Positions 18,244 through 28,406 of a stretch of 42,051 nucleotides of DNA are shown piece after piece; positions within the stretch are counted from its first letter, which is position 1, and every line of letters begins with the position of its first letter. The stretch comes from Symbiodinium natans. Its lineage: Eukaryota; Sar; Dinophyceae; Suessiales; Symbiodiniaceae. The notes beneath the pieces are model-generated. The model did not search any database, was not told the origin of the DNA, and saw only the letters and a program-made list of their open reading frames with translations. The DNA lies in contig CAJNDS010001010.1 in the NCBI GenBank assembly GCA_905221605.1, forward strand, positions 1 through 42,051, in the 5' to 3' direction. The translations under genes and the position numbers were made by a program.

Positions 18244-19647
18244 ATGCCTGCAGAGAGAACCCGGGAACCAGACACACCAGAGGGGTGGCCTTGGACACTC
18301 CTAGATGCGGATCCCGTCAGCACTCCCACAAGGTCAAGGCGCACGACAGAGACGCCGGGCGACGAAGGGCAGAGGAGGGAGATGGCTCAAGCAGCTGGCA
18401 GGAGCCGCTGTTCGGCCCAGCGTGCCCAGACGTCCTCATCCTCCAGCACTCCTGTCATAGAGCCTCCGGACCATGACAAAGTGAAGAAGCACACAGCGGG
18501 CAGCGCACTGGACAGGAGCCGTACTCCGGCCCGCAGACCAGCCCACGACCCGACGATCACCTCCAGGACGGATGCATCACCGGACAGCCCTACTAGACGT
18601 GATGACATTAACGGTGTCCTCACCGAGATCTTACGAGAGCCAGGGCATCGCTACGGGGTGCAAGTCAGACAGGACGGTTTTGCCTCGGCCATCGAGCTGG
18701 CATGTAGTCCCCTCCTGCAAGCGCATGGCATCAGTTTGGGGGACATCCGCTGGATTGTCGATGTCAGAGACAGACAGCGCTATCAATGGTGCGATATCCA
18801 GGGCTTCTCCCACATACGCCTAATCATGAGCCGGGATTTGCCGACCGACATGGGAGGCACACCCCTTTTCTCCTCTCCGACGGCCCCCACAGGGAGTGCC
18901 GAGGCGGTAATCGATTCCTTCGCGGTTGGTGAAAATCGGGGTGCCGGTCAGGACGTAGGGCAACCTAGGAATAACACCAGGACCCAGCGTCGCAGCGATC
19001 AGCATATTGGACATGCTGAGCAGGATAAGCACTGTCCGACACTTCACATGATTCACATGCGTGAATGCCACCACAAGCACACTCTCTTAGCCCGATCCCA
19101 GTCTACCTTCACATCAGTGCCCCCGAAGAATACCAGCCAGCCGCAGGCAGCCATCCTACATGCACGGCCCTGCTGGGGAGCCGAGACTGCCAGCCCCTCA
19201 GTGGAAGGCGATCAGTATCTGCATGGATCCGGGGGATCTCTGGAGGATTGGCTTAGAGGGATTTTGCTGGGGTGGTGCACTGCATTTTCACTAATGATCC
19301 GGTACTGGGCCGAAACTAAGCAGGGCAACAAGTGGATAACGCATAGACGCATTAAAGGAAAGTACAAACGCAGACCTCTCCATACACCCTTCCGAATTCA
19401 CGACGTATATCAGAAATTCCTCAGTCACCGCGGCGGTCCTAAGTCCGCCGGCCCTTCCTACACCGACATGAACACAACTTCATTCCACGAGAAGGGTGAG
19501 GTGAAGGTTTCCCCCGGGCCCCCCACGGGGGAAGGACCTCCACATGCTACCAACGCATGCACTTCCGCAGGTGGGAAGATGGCGGGGGGCGCGCCTTTAC
19601 GCCGGACACCAAAACTTTTGCTTATTTGCATCTGGATGTTTCCATGA
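18244..19647 (+). CDS. LINE ORF with Tpt1/KptA N-terminal-like region (copy 1)
   Basis: A 467-residue ORF. Residues 1-115 are low complexity, rich in Arg/Ser/Thr. Residues about 120-195 resemble the N-terminal winged-helix lobe of Tpt1/KptA RNA 2'-phosphotransferase: a VLTEILR helix, QDGFASAIEL, a Leu-rich helix, ISLGDIRWIVD, and DRQRYQW followed by HIRL. In Tpt1 this lobe holds RNA and the next lobe, an ADP-ribosyltransferase fold with HGT and HxH motifs, removes the 2'-phosphate in a NAD-dependent reaction. I cannot find that second lobe here, and the QGHS box is not conserved. After residue 260 the protein has no clear domain and may be out of frame. The resemblance is by eye only; other winged-helix folds are possible. 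Confidence 0.5.
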   Translation: MPAERTREPDTPEGWPWTLLDADPVSTPTRSRRTTETPGDEGQRREMAQAAGRSRCSAQRAQTSSSSSTPVIEPPDHDKVKKHTAGSALDRSRTPARRPAHDPTITSRTDASPDSPTRRDDINGVLTEILREPGHRYGVQVRQDGFASAIELACSPLLQAHGISLGDIRWIVDVRDRQRYQWCDIQGFSHIRLIMSRDLPTDMGGTPLFSSPTAPTGSAEAVIDSFAVGENRGAGQDVGQPRNNTRTQRRSDQHIGHAEQDKHCPTLHMIHMRECHHKHTLLARSQSTFTSVPPKNTSQPQAAILHARPCWGAETASPSVEGDQYLHGSGGSLEDWLRGILLGWCTAFSLMIRYWAETKQGNKWITHRRIKGKYKRRPLHTPFRIHDVYQKFLSHRGGPKSAGPSYTDMNTTSFHEKGEVKVSPGPPTGEGPPHATNACTSAGGKMAGGAPLRRTPKLLLICIWMFP

Positions 19648-20057
19648 AAGCAGGAACACACAAGCTGCAGTGCATGAGCTACGTGCCATGACAGCAGCCA
19701 TCCCTTGCCCTGAAAAGGTGCCACCATCGGCCTTTAGCGCAGCTCTTTCGCTGCCAATCAGCAGTCAGTAGGAGCATATGCTATGGTGGCCATCACGGCC
19801 AGCGGCCCTTGAGGTCCCAAAACCCCTCCACAGACACCGTCTTCCCAGAGGGGCAGCAGAGCTCCTGGAATGGAGCGAGACGGAGGATGAGACCGTGGTA
19901 CCTCCTGCCTCGAAACGGGACAGATGAGAAGGCCTATGATGACGGCCAGCAACATATTGACGGCCCCGCGGAGGAGCCGAAGACACCTAAGAAGTGGGTA
20001 ACCCTCCGTCCAACCCCATAGTGCAACACCTGTGGCAGAAGCGGCACGAGGCCGAGT
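19648..20057 (+). other. LINE internal stretch without a clear ORF
   Basis: Links the first ORF to the RT ORF. Only short ORFs are present. It is repeated in copy 2 (about 24325-24734) with a 2-bp deletion near 24300 and a few substitutions. Confidence 0.5.
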
Positions 20058-22093
20058 ATGTCACCGTACGGCCCCCTGGGGAGCCGGAGGGGGGAAAACC
20101 TAGAAAACAACCCCTGGTGGTACTACCAATCCAGACTCTTTAGGGGTTGGAAAGCTACAGTTGCACTGAGGAAGCAGGTCAAAATTGCTGAAAAACAATG
20201 CAAGGAAAAGAAGCGTGAAGACATCCTCAACCTCCTTCAAAAGGCCGAGCAGGCAGCTGACAAAGGGGACCAAAGAACAGTTTATCAGGTTGTTCGGAGA
20301 TTAGCACCATGGCAGCCACGGCAACGGGTCATGATTAAGGACCCAAACGGCCGACTCCTCACTCTTCAACAGGAGCATGAAGCCCTGGTGAGCTATAGTG
20401 AAGATCTTTTCGCTCCGGACACTGCGCAGCCAGCTAGGGAGGGGCAAAGTCTTAACTTGGTTTTCACGGTTGAGGAAATTGAATCGCAGCTGAAGTCCAT
20501 CAAGATCGGGAAAGCCGTTCCTCCTGGTGTAGCCCCAGCATCTGCATGGCGATTAGCGGCGCCACAGGTTGCGAAGCTGCTGAAGATGGCCTTTGACCAG
20601 CACTCTCACCCACCGGGGATCACACTCCCTCTCCAGTGGACCGACGCGTGGATAGTCTGGCTCCCAAAACCGGGCAAGGACCCATGCGAGCCCTCATCCC
20701 TCAGGCCAATCGGCCTCATGTCTCCTGATGCTAAAACCCTTGCGGGGCTTCTCAAAGTAAGACTTTATGAGCTGATTCGGCCCCAGCTGCGCTGGGTGCC
20801 GCAGTTTGCCTACCAGCCGGGGAGGGATTTGTACGATGCTTTGGCTAGAGTGCAGGTTTGGATTGAAAACTTCAAAAGGTGTTATGGCCGGGGAAACAGT
20901 AGCAAATTCGCCCAAAGGGACAGGGAGGAAAATCCTGACAACACAAAACTTTGCGTCGGGGGGGCCATCCTTAGCCTTGACCTCAAACAAGCCTTGACAG
21001 AGTCAACCGTCAAGCACTTGCCAGATCGCTCAAAGACCTTGGTGCGGGAGAAAGCATGACGGCCGAGATAATCTCCCTCTTGGACACATCACGGTATCAC
21101 ATTATCAGTGATCAGGAACAAAGCTCAGTGGGCACTACGCGCGGCATCCGCCAAGGATGTAAGATCGCCCCCATGCTTTGGGTGGCAATATCGACCCTTT
21201 TGCTGGAACAACTGGGGGATGCCCTCTCGGGCCCCCACAGACAAGCCACCACCTTTGCCGACGACACCTTAGTGCAATGGCTGAAAGAGAACTCCGAAGA
21301 CATTGCCCAACTTAGCAGTTTCATCAACAAACTTCTGGGGGTCATGCAGGACATGGGGCTTTTGGTGAACCTTACCAAAACAGTCCTGCTCTTGAAAGTT
21401 TGTGGACCTGGGGCCAGACGTGCGCTAAAGGACTATGTAGTGCATAAGGAAGGGAAAAAATGGTGGCGGGCACGTCACCCAGATGGTAGCGAAGCGCTAA
21501 TCCCCATTGCCTGCTACACTACATACCTAGGTACACATCTTTCCCTCCAGACGGAAGCACACAAAGTTGTGGGTTACCGCATTGCAGAAGCTAACAAGAG
21601 AGCTGGCAAAATCAGAAAAGCGACCAGGTCCAGGAAGGTCTTCGGCCTAGCACACAGAGTACGCATCTGGCAGACCTGTGCTGCATCGAGTGCTACATTT
21701 GGCCTCATTGCTTTCGCGCCCTCTGCCAAGGCGGTGGCACTCCTAAGGGGTTGGTTCTATCGTCAACTAAGAGCCGTTGCGGACTCCCCTGCCCATATCT
21801 CGCATGAGAGCAACAGGCATCTTCGGCAAAGACTCGGGGTTCAGGATCCTATTGATGCAACGATACAACGGATTAGGCACAAACTTGACAAGCTTCGGGT
21901 TGCGGAAACAAGTATCATCAACCAGCCACAAACTCTTCAGTACTGGGAAAATATGCTACAGCAATACCTCATCTTTCACACAGATAACATTGATGCGGAG
22001 CCCGACTCCAGGCTGATCCCGGTGCCCGCGCAGCAATCGCAGCCGGTGGCCTGCCAGTCTGCGGAGTGTACTTCCCGTCAAACAAGACAATGA
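20058..22093 (+). pseudogene. LINE reverse transcriptase, broken by a one-base deletion (copy 1)
   Basis: The ORF 20058-21059 holds the N-terminal RT part: a basic helical region, then WIVWLPKPGKDP, SLRPIGLMSPDAK, QFAYQPGRD and motif A, LSLDLKQA. The ORF 21056-22093 holds the rest: GTTRGIRQGCKIAPMLW and FADD, the catalytic Asp pair. Reading the second frame upstream gives DRVNRQALARSLKDLG, which continues motif A; the frames meet at about 20993, where the expected Phe-Asp codons lack one T. This is a LINE-type (non-LTR) RT by its motifs. The break inactivates this copy unless bypassed. After FADD the protein continues about 250 residues (thumb and linker) and stops at 22093. Confidence 0.85.
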
Positions 22094-22335
22094 GACAGCA
22101 CAGGGGTAGAGCCGGGTAGAGTTCACAAGGTGTATGTGAGCTCGCATAGGCATGAAGCAGCAGGACGTCGCTTCTCCCCCTAAAGGTCACTCAGAGAGGG
22201 AGCCAAGCGAACTGGAAGACACCCCTCCTTCGAGCCTGCTCGCTCGGAAACAGTCACATCTCGCCCAGGAGGAGCCTGAGATCCCGCTGCTGCGTTGACC
22301 TGAAGTGGAGACAACTACTGCAGTCGGAATCTCAG

Positions 22336-22554
22336 ATGCAGATCGTCAGAGACCATGCTAGGAGTCTTATTCAGCATTGTGGATTCTGTGGACAGTGGAT
22401 TGCAAAGGGAGGCTCGGTTAAGGAGCACATTAAGAGAATGCACTCCCACATCTGGCATGCAAGTTTTGGCAACTTGGACACTGAGTGTACAAGGTACAAA
22501 CCTCACCTCATCCGCGATAGTGTCTGTGACTTTTGCGAGGCCATGGTGTACTAG
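22336..22554 (+). CDS. C2H2 zinc-finger segment downstream of LINE RT
   Basis: The 72-residue stretch contains C-x2-C-x12-H-x4-H (CGFCGQW to HIKRMH), a classic C2H2 finger, and then CDFC as the start of another. The following sequence (to about 22850) carries further Cys pairs (CQHC, CHSCKYFC) in broken frames. LINE ORF2 proteins often end in a Cys-rich nucleic-acid-binding region, so this is probably the eroded C-terminus of the LINE ORF. Whether the ATG at 22336 is a true start is doubtful. Bases 22094-22335 show no ORF worth naming. Confidence 0.55.
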   Translation: MQIVRDHARSLIQHCGFCGQWIAKGGSVKEHIKRMHSHIWHASFGNLDTECTRYKPHLIRDSVCDFCEAMVY

Positions 22555-22864
22555 CCCGACAGGCGCTAGCTGCGCGGTCATTTTTCAAGCAGCCTTAGCC
22601 ACATCATGGCATCAGGTTGGGGCGCCGGAAACGGCCCCGTCACCAGAGATGCGAGAGCATGCATCACTGAGAGGCGGCACTGTGCCAACCAGCACCAGGA
22701 GGCCTGGAAGCGAGCTGATGGATTTGAAGAACTGGTGCACAGCTTGCCGCTTGCTAGACCATGCCAACATTGCGGATGACCTGCCACAAAACCCCGAAGG
22801 TTCACGCTCAAAAGTGTCTGCCACTCTTGCAAATATTTCTGTCGCGCCATGACGACCAAATGGA

Positions 22865-23110
22865 CGGCCCAGTACCGGATCATTAGTGAAAATGCAGTGC
22901 ACCACCCCAGCAAAATCCCTCTAAGCCAATCCTCCAGAGATCCCCCGGATCCATGCAGATACTGATCGCCTTCCACTGAGGGGCTGGCAGTCTCGGCTCC
23001 CCAGCAGGGCCGTGCATGTAGGATGGCTGCCTGCGGCTGGCTGGTATTCTTCGGGGGCACTGATGTGAAGGTAGACTGGGATCGGGCTAAGAGAGTGTGC
23101 TTGTGGTGGC
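22865..23110 (-). repeat. 246-bp inverted internal LINE segment at copy junction
   Basis: The reverse complement of 19067-19312 (and of 23746-23991) by eye. It sits exactly between the end of copy 1 sequence and the start of copy 2 at 23110. Because the inverted piece lies inside, not upstream of, the region represented in copy 2, ordinary LINE 5' inversion (twin priming) does not explain it. Confidence 0.9.
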
Positions 23111-24368
23111 GTCCTCATCCTCCAGCACTCCTGTCATAGAGCCTCCGGACCATGACAAAGTGAAGAAGCACACAGCGGGCAGCGCACTGGACAGGAGCTG
23201 TACTCCGGCCCGCAGACCAGCCCACGACCCGACGATCACCTCCAGGACGGATGCATCACCGGACAGCCCTACTAGACGTGATGACATTAACGGTGTCCTC
23301 ACCGAGATCTTACGAGAGCCAGGGCATCGCTACGGGGTGCAAGTCAGACAGGACGGTTTTGCCTCGGCCATCGAGCTGGCATGTAGTCCCCTCCTGCAAG
23401 CGCATGGCATCAGTTTGGGGGACATCCGCTGGATTGTCGATGTCAGAGACAGACAGCGCTATCAATGGTGCGATATCCAGGGCTTCTCCCACATACGCCT
23501 AATCATGAGCCGGGATTTGCCGACCGACATGGGAGGCACACCCCTTTTCTCCTCTCCGACGGCCCCCACAGGGAGTGCCGAGGCGGTAATCGATTCCTTC
23601 GCGGTTGGTGAAAATCGGGGTGCCGGTCAGGACGTAGGGCAACCTAGGAATAACACCAGGACCCAGCGTCGCAGCGATCAGCATATTGGACATGCTGAGC
23701 AGGATAAGCACTGTCCGACACTTCACATGATTCACATGCGTGAATGCCACCACAAGCACACTCTCTTAGCCCGATCCCAGTCTACCTTCACATCAGTGCC
23801 CCCGAAGAATACCAGCCAGCCGCAGGCAGCCATCCTACATGCACGGCCCTGCTGGGGAGCCGAGACTGCCAGCCCCTCAGTGGAAGGCGATCAGTATCTG
23901 CATGGATCCGGGGGATCTCTGGAGGATTGGCTTAGAGGGATTTTGCTGGGGTGGTGCACTGCATTTTCACTAATGATCCGGTACTGGGCCGAAACTAAGC
24001 AGGGCAACAAGTGGATAACGCATAGACGCATTAAAGGAAAGTACAAACGCAGACCTCTCCATACACCCTTCCGAATTCACGACGTATATCAGAAATTCCT
24101 CAGTCACCGCGGCGGTCCTAAGTCCGCCGGCCCTTCCTACACCGACATGAACACAACTTCATTCCACGAGAAGGGTGAGGTGAAGGTTTCCCCCGGGCCC
24201 CCCACGGGGGAAGGACCTCCACATGCTACCAACGCATGCACTTCCGCAGGTGGGAAGATGGCGGGGGGCGCGCCTTTACGCCGGACACCAAAACTTTTGC
24301 TTTTGCATCTGGATGTTTCCATGAAAGCAGGAACACACAAGCTGCAGTGCATGAGCTACGTGCCATGA
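23097..24368 (+). CDS. LINE ORF with Tpt1/KptA N-terminal-like region (copy 2)
   Basis: A 423-residue ORF almost identical to residues 60 onward of the copy 1 ORF; it starts in the inverted segment, so its first four residues are fortuitous. The Tpt1-like region lies at about residues 60-135. A two-base deletion near 24300 changes the last twenty residues. See the copy 1 entry for the domain argument. Confidence 0.45.
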   Translation: MLVVASSSSSTPVIEPPDHDKVKKHTAGSALDRSCTPARRPAHDPTITSRTDASPDSPTRRDDINGVLTEILREPGHRYGVQVRQDGFASAIELACSPLLQAHGISLGDIRWIVDVRDRQRYQWCDIQGFSHIRLIMSRDLPTDMGGTPLFSSPTAPTGSAEAVIDSFAVGENRGAGQDVGQPRNNTRTQRRSDQHIGHAEQDKHCPTLHMIHMRECHHKHTLLARSQSTFTSVPPKNTSQPQAAILHARPCWGAETASPSVEGDQYLHGSGGSLEDWLRGILLGWCTAFSLMIRYWAETKQGNKWITHRRIKGKYKRRPLHTPFRIHDVYQKFLSHRGGPKSAGPSYTDMNTTSFHEKGEVKVSPGPPTGEGPPHATNACTSAGGKMAGGAPLRRTPKLLLLHLDVSMKAGTHKLQCMSYVP

Positions 24369-25740
24369 CAGCAGCCATCCCTTGCCCTGAAAAGGTGCCA
24401 CCATCGGCCTTTAGCGCAGCTCTTTCGCTGCCAATCAGCAGTCAGTAGGAGCATATGCTATGGTGGCCATCACGGCCAGCGGCCCTTGAGGTCCCAAAAC
24501 CCCTCCCCTGACACCGTCTTCCCAGAGGGGCAGCAGAGCTCCTGGAATGGAGCGAGACGGAGGATGAGACCGTGGTACCTCCTGCCTCGAAACGGGACAG
24601 ATGAGAAGGCCTATGATGACGGCCAGCAACATATTGACGGCCCCGCGGAGGAGCCGAAGACACCTAAGAAGTGGGTAACCCTCCGTCCAACCCCATAGTG
24701 CAACACCTATGGCAGAAGCGGCACGAGGCCGAGTATGTCACCGTACGGCCCCCTGGGGAGCCGGAGGGGGGAAAACCTAGAAAACAACCCCTAGTGGTAC
24801 TACCAATCCAGACTCTTTAGGGGTTGGAAAGCTACAGTTGCACTGAGGAAGCAGGTCAAAATTGCTGAAAAACAATGCAAGGAAAAGAAGCGTGAAGACA
24901 TCCTCAACCTCCTTCAAAAGGCCGAGCAGGCAGCTGACAAAGGGGACCAAAGAACAGTTTATTAGGTTGTTCGGAGATTAGCACCATGGCAGCCACGGCA
25001 ACGGGTCATGATTAAGGACCCAAACGGCCGACTCCTCACTCTTCAACAGGAGCATGAAGCCCTGGTGAGCTATAGTGAAGATCTTTTCGCTCCGGACACT
25101 GCGCAGCCAGCTAGGGAGGGGCAAAGTCTTAACTTGGTTTTCACGGTTGAGGAAATTGAATCGCAGCTGAAGTCCATCAAGATCGGGAAAGCCGTTCCTC
25201 CTGGTGTAGCCCCAGCATCTGCATGGCGATTAGCGGCGCCACAGGTTGCGAAGCTGCTGAAGATGGCCTTTGACCAGCACTCTCACCCACCGGGGATCAC
25301 ACTCCCTCTCCAGTGGACCGACGCGTGGATAGTCTGGCTCCCAAAACCGGGCAAGGACCCATGCGAGCCCTCATCCCTCAGACCAATCGGCCTCATGTCT
25401 CCTGATGCTAAAACCCTTGCGGGGCTTCTCAAAGTAAGACTTTATGAGCTGATTCGGCCCCAGCTGCGCTGGGTGCCGCAGTTTGCCTACCAGCCGGGGA
25501 GGGATTTGTACGATGCTTTGGCTAGAGTGCAGGTTTGGATTGAAAACTTCAAAAGGTGTTATGATCGGGGAAACAGTTGCAAATTCGCCCAAAGGGACAG
25601 GAGGAAAATCCTGACAACACAAAACTTTGCGTCGAGGGGGCCATCCTTAGCCTTGCACAAAACCCCGAAGGTTCACGCTCAAAGTGTTTGCCACTCTTGC
25701 AAATATTTCTGTCGCGCCATGACGACCAAATGGACGACCA
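23110..25740 (+). mobile_element. LINE-type retrotransposon, copy 2 (5'-truncated, internal deletion)
   Basis: Bases 23110-25656 match 18431-20986 of copy 1 with about eleven substitutions and two small deletions. At 25656/25657 it jumps to sequence that matches 22787-22864 of copy 1, so about 1.8 kb with RT motifs B and C and the zinc fingers is missing. The sequence after about 25740 has no counterpart in copy 1. Confidence 0.88.
24735..25656 (+). pseudogene. LINE reverse transcriptase, truncated with two stop codons (copy 2)
   Basis: Matches the first RT ORF of copy 1 from its ATG. Trp to stop (TGG to TAG, near 24792) and Gln to stop (CAG to TAG, near 24963) interrupt it; an ORF reopens at 25008. 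A one-base deletion near 25602 shifts the frame, and the sequence ends just before RT motif A. It cannot encode a working RT. Confidence 0.88.
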
Positions 25741-26128
25741 AGCGCTACAGGAAGTGGCGAACATGTGGGAGCAGCACAGTCCGATGGAACTCATCATGCG
25801 GGACAGGCCGACCGAGGAGGAGAACGGCGGGGGGCGGAAATTTCGTCCCAGAGAGGGCAAAGGCCCAGGCAAAGCAAAACGGGAGCCGATCCCGGCCCAA
25901 CCAAGGCAAGTGCAAGTTCTGACCAAATACGTCAGCCAGCACGCCATGGCGCTGCAGCTGCTGGAGGCAGACAGAAGTTGGGTTCTCTGGATGGACTCTG
26001 GAGCGCTGGGCATCATACCCCAGCTAGTCAAGACCACGGCCACCTGGAAGAGAGCCGAGAGCAGAACAAGTGCACCTGCAGCCTACGCCAGGCTCTCCCG
26101 CGAGCACTCCTGCTGGAGCTGCATTTAG
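25577..26128 (+). CDS. Unknown ORF, basic middle region
   Basis: A 183-residue ORF that begins in LINE copy 2 sequence and continues beyond it. I do not recognise its family. From about residue 45 it shows an acidic helical part (DDQALQEVANMWEQ), a basic Gly/Lys-rich linker, and a hydrophobic helix-forming part. This gives the look of a retroelement ORF1-type RNA-binding protein. A competing frame (25008-25922) crosses the same bases and is rich in Arg; I judge it less likely. The ORF ends at 26128 and a similar-looking ORF starts at 26135. Confidence 0.35.
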   Translation: MQIRPKGQEENPDNTKLCVEGAILSLAQNPEGSRSKCLPLLQIFLSRHDDQMDDQALQEVANMWEQHSPMELIMRDRPTEEENGGGRKFRPREGKGPGKAKREPIPAQPRQVQVLTKYVSQHAMALQLLEADRSWVLWMDSGALGIIPQLVKTTATWKRAESRTSAPAAYARLSREHSCWSCI

Positions 26129-26134
26129 AAGAAG

Positions 26135-26491
26135 ATGCTTGTCGCAGAGCCAATGGCGTGGTCGTACACGATGGAATCCGAAAAGAAGCTCCAGGAGCCC
26201 AGAGAGGGCAATGCGCTCGCTTACCAGGACGCAAAGGAGGCAGTCCATTTGCTGATGAGAGAGGTCGTCAAGCCCAACGTCATTCAGCGCTTCCATGCTC
26301 TAGGACCAGGAGCCACGACGTTCGTGCTGACAGTCTCCCTGGATGCCGAAGCCCGGCTCAACATCAACAAGGCACTACAAGCCCTCACGGAGACTGCGGC
26401 CACGCTTACAGGTGCCAGGATCCGCCCGGAGAAGCCACAAGCCACTCTTGAAGACCTACAGCGGGCCATCGATGCAACGAGAAGGCAATGA
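26135..26491 (+). CDS. Unknown small ORF, charged helical
   Basis: A 118-residue ORF, seven bases after the previous stop, perhaps the continuation of that protein after a single indel. It reads as a soluble, charged, helix-rich protein without Cys clusters or membrane segments. No family was recognised. Its stop lies about 90 bp before the G-rich array. Confidence 0.35.
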   Translation: MLVAEPMAWSYTMESEKKLQEPREGNALAYQDAKEAVHLLMREVVKPNVIQRFHALGPGATTFVLTVSLDAEARLNINKALQALTETAATLTGARIRPEKPQATLEDLQRAIDATRRQ

Positions 26492-26582
26492 AGCCTTCTC
26501 GCCAGAGTATTTTGACTAGTGAGGGCACGTTGGGTTTGGAGCGTCTGCCCGAGGGTGTGTTGCTTGATGGGCCCATCACCTT

Positions 26583-27003
26583 TGCTCAAAGGGGGGCTTA
26601 AGGGGGGGCTTAAAGGGGGGCTTAAGGGGGGGCTTAAGGGGGGGGCAAAGGGGGGGCTTTGGAGAAGACCCTTTGAAGGGGGCTTCAAAGGGGGCTTGAA
26701 GGGGGCTTCAAGGGGGGGGGTTAAGGGGGGGCTTAAGGGGGGGCTTCTTAAGGGGGGCTTAAGGGGGGGCTTAAGGGGGGGCTTAAAGGGGAGCTTAAAG
26801 GGGGCTTAAAGGGGGGCTTAAAGGGGGGCTTAAAGGGGGCTTGAAGGGGGGCTTAAAGGGGGGCTTAAAGGGGGCTTCAAGGGGGACTTAAAGGGGGCTT
26901 TAAGGGGGGCTTGAAGGGGGGCTTCAAGGGGGCTTTGAAGGGGGCTTAAAGGGGGGGGGCTAGAGAGGCTTCAGGGGGAGGGCTTAAAGGGGCCGAAAAA
27001 AGG
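26583..27003 (+). repeat. G-rich minisatellite, unit about GGGGGGCTTAA(A)
   Basis: About thirty imperfect units of 11 to 15 bases, each with a run of four to nine G followed by CTTAA, CTTAAA or CTTCAA. All G runs are on the + strand, which would favour G-quadruplex or R-loop formation. The ORF across part of it (GGLKGG repeats) is a by-product. Confidence 0.9.
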
Positions 27004-27053
27004 GGGGCTTGAGGGCGACTCTAAACATTACTTTATCTTGAAGATGAGAGAGA

Positions 27054-27665
<612 letters not shown>

Positions 27666-27675
27666 CAGAGAGTTC

Positions 27676-27949
27676 ATAGCAGTGACGTGGCGCGGGGCTA
27701 AGCCGAGAACCCCATGTTTTTTTTCAGAGATGATTCATATGCTTCCACGCGAGCTTGCCCGGCAGAAAAAAGCGGGGGGGTTGGGGGGGGCGCAGCCCCC
27801 CCCATTTGCATAGCAGTGACGTGGCGCGGGGCTAAGCCGAGAACCCCATGTTTTGTTTTGTTTTGGACATGATTCATATGCTTCCACGCGAGTTTGCCCG
27901 GCTTAAACAAGCGGGGGGGTTGGGGGGGGCGCAGCCCCCCCCATTTGCA
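27676..27949 (+). repeat. Two-unit tandem repeat of about 134-140 bp
   Basis: Units start with atagcagtgacgtggcgcgg at 27676 and 27810. Each ends in a G8/C8 inverted repeat (GGGGGGC-GCA-GCCCCCC) followed by CATTTGCA. Confidence 0.88.
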
Positions 27950-27961
27950 AACACGATGCTC

Positions 27962-28405
27962 GCATTAGGCCTCTTAACCTGCTGCCTAAATCCTCCACCG
28001 AAGGCCCAGCAGGTATTACGCCTCTTAGACGTCTTAAACTGCTGCCCGAACCCTCCACAAAAGGCCCAGCGAGTATTCGGCCTCTTAAACTGCTGCCTAA
28101 ATCCTCCACAGAAGGCCCAGCAAGTATTACGCCTTTTAAACTGCTGCCCAAACCTTCCACAAAGGGCCCAGCAAGTGTCAGGCCTCTTAAACTGCTGCCT
28201 AAACCCTCCGCAGAAGGCCCAGCAAGTGTTGCGCCTTTTAAACTGCTGCCCAAACCCTCCAAAAAAGGCCCAGCAAGTATTAGGCCTCTAAAACTGCTGC
28301 CTAAACCCTCCGCAGAAGGCCCAGCAAGTATTACGCCTCTTAAATTGCTGCCCAAAGGCCCAGCAAGTATTAGGCCTCTTAAACTGCTGCCTAAACCCTC
28401 CACAA
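27962..28405 (+). repeat. 51-bp tandem repeat, about eight or nine units
   Basis: Units contain CTTAAACTGCTGCC and AAGGCCCAGCAAGTATT. The 51-bp period is a multiple of three, so an ORF stays open through most of the array on both strands (17-residue units). Two composition types of unit (CCTAAA and CCCAAA) tend to alternate, suggesting a 102-bp higher-order unit. Confidence 0.9.
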
Positions 28406-28406
28406 A

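Larger units (their letters stand above)
18239..22864 (+). mobile_element. LINE-type retrotransposon, copy 1
   Basis: A first ORF (18244-19647), an RT in two frames (20058-22093) and C2H2-type zinc-finger coding sequence (22336-22554) follow one another on the + strand. Bases 18431-20986 recur at 23110-25656, nearly identical. The left limit is where element 2 ends; the sequence before 18431 is absent from copy 2. At 22865 the sequence switches to an inverted internal piece. No poly-A tail or target duplication was found and no apurinic-type endonuclease domain was recognised before the RT. Confidence 0.75.

Noticed and set aside
18239-20057. APE-type endonuclease of the LINE
   Set aside because: I looked for the usual endonuclease motifs before the RT and could not find them in any frame.
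22865-23110. LINE 5' inversion by twin priming
   Set aside because: The inverted piece is an internal part of what copy 2 also carries in direct orientation, not its upstream neighbour.
26519-26809. Gly-Leu-Lys repeat ORF
   Set aside because: It is the translation of the G-rich minisatellite, with no sign of coding selection.
27848-28403. ORFs on both strands of the 51-bp array as genes
   Set aside because: The open frames follow from the repeat period; kept only as a finding.
27955-28405. CRISPR-like array
   Set aside because: The units are contiguous variants of one 51-bp sequence without unique spacers, in a eukaryotic context.
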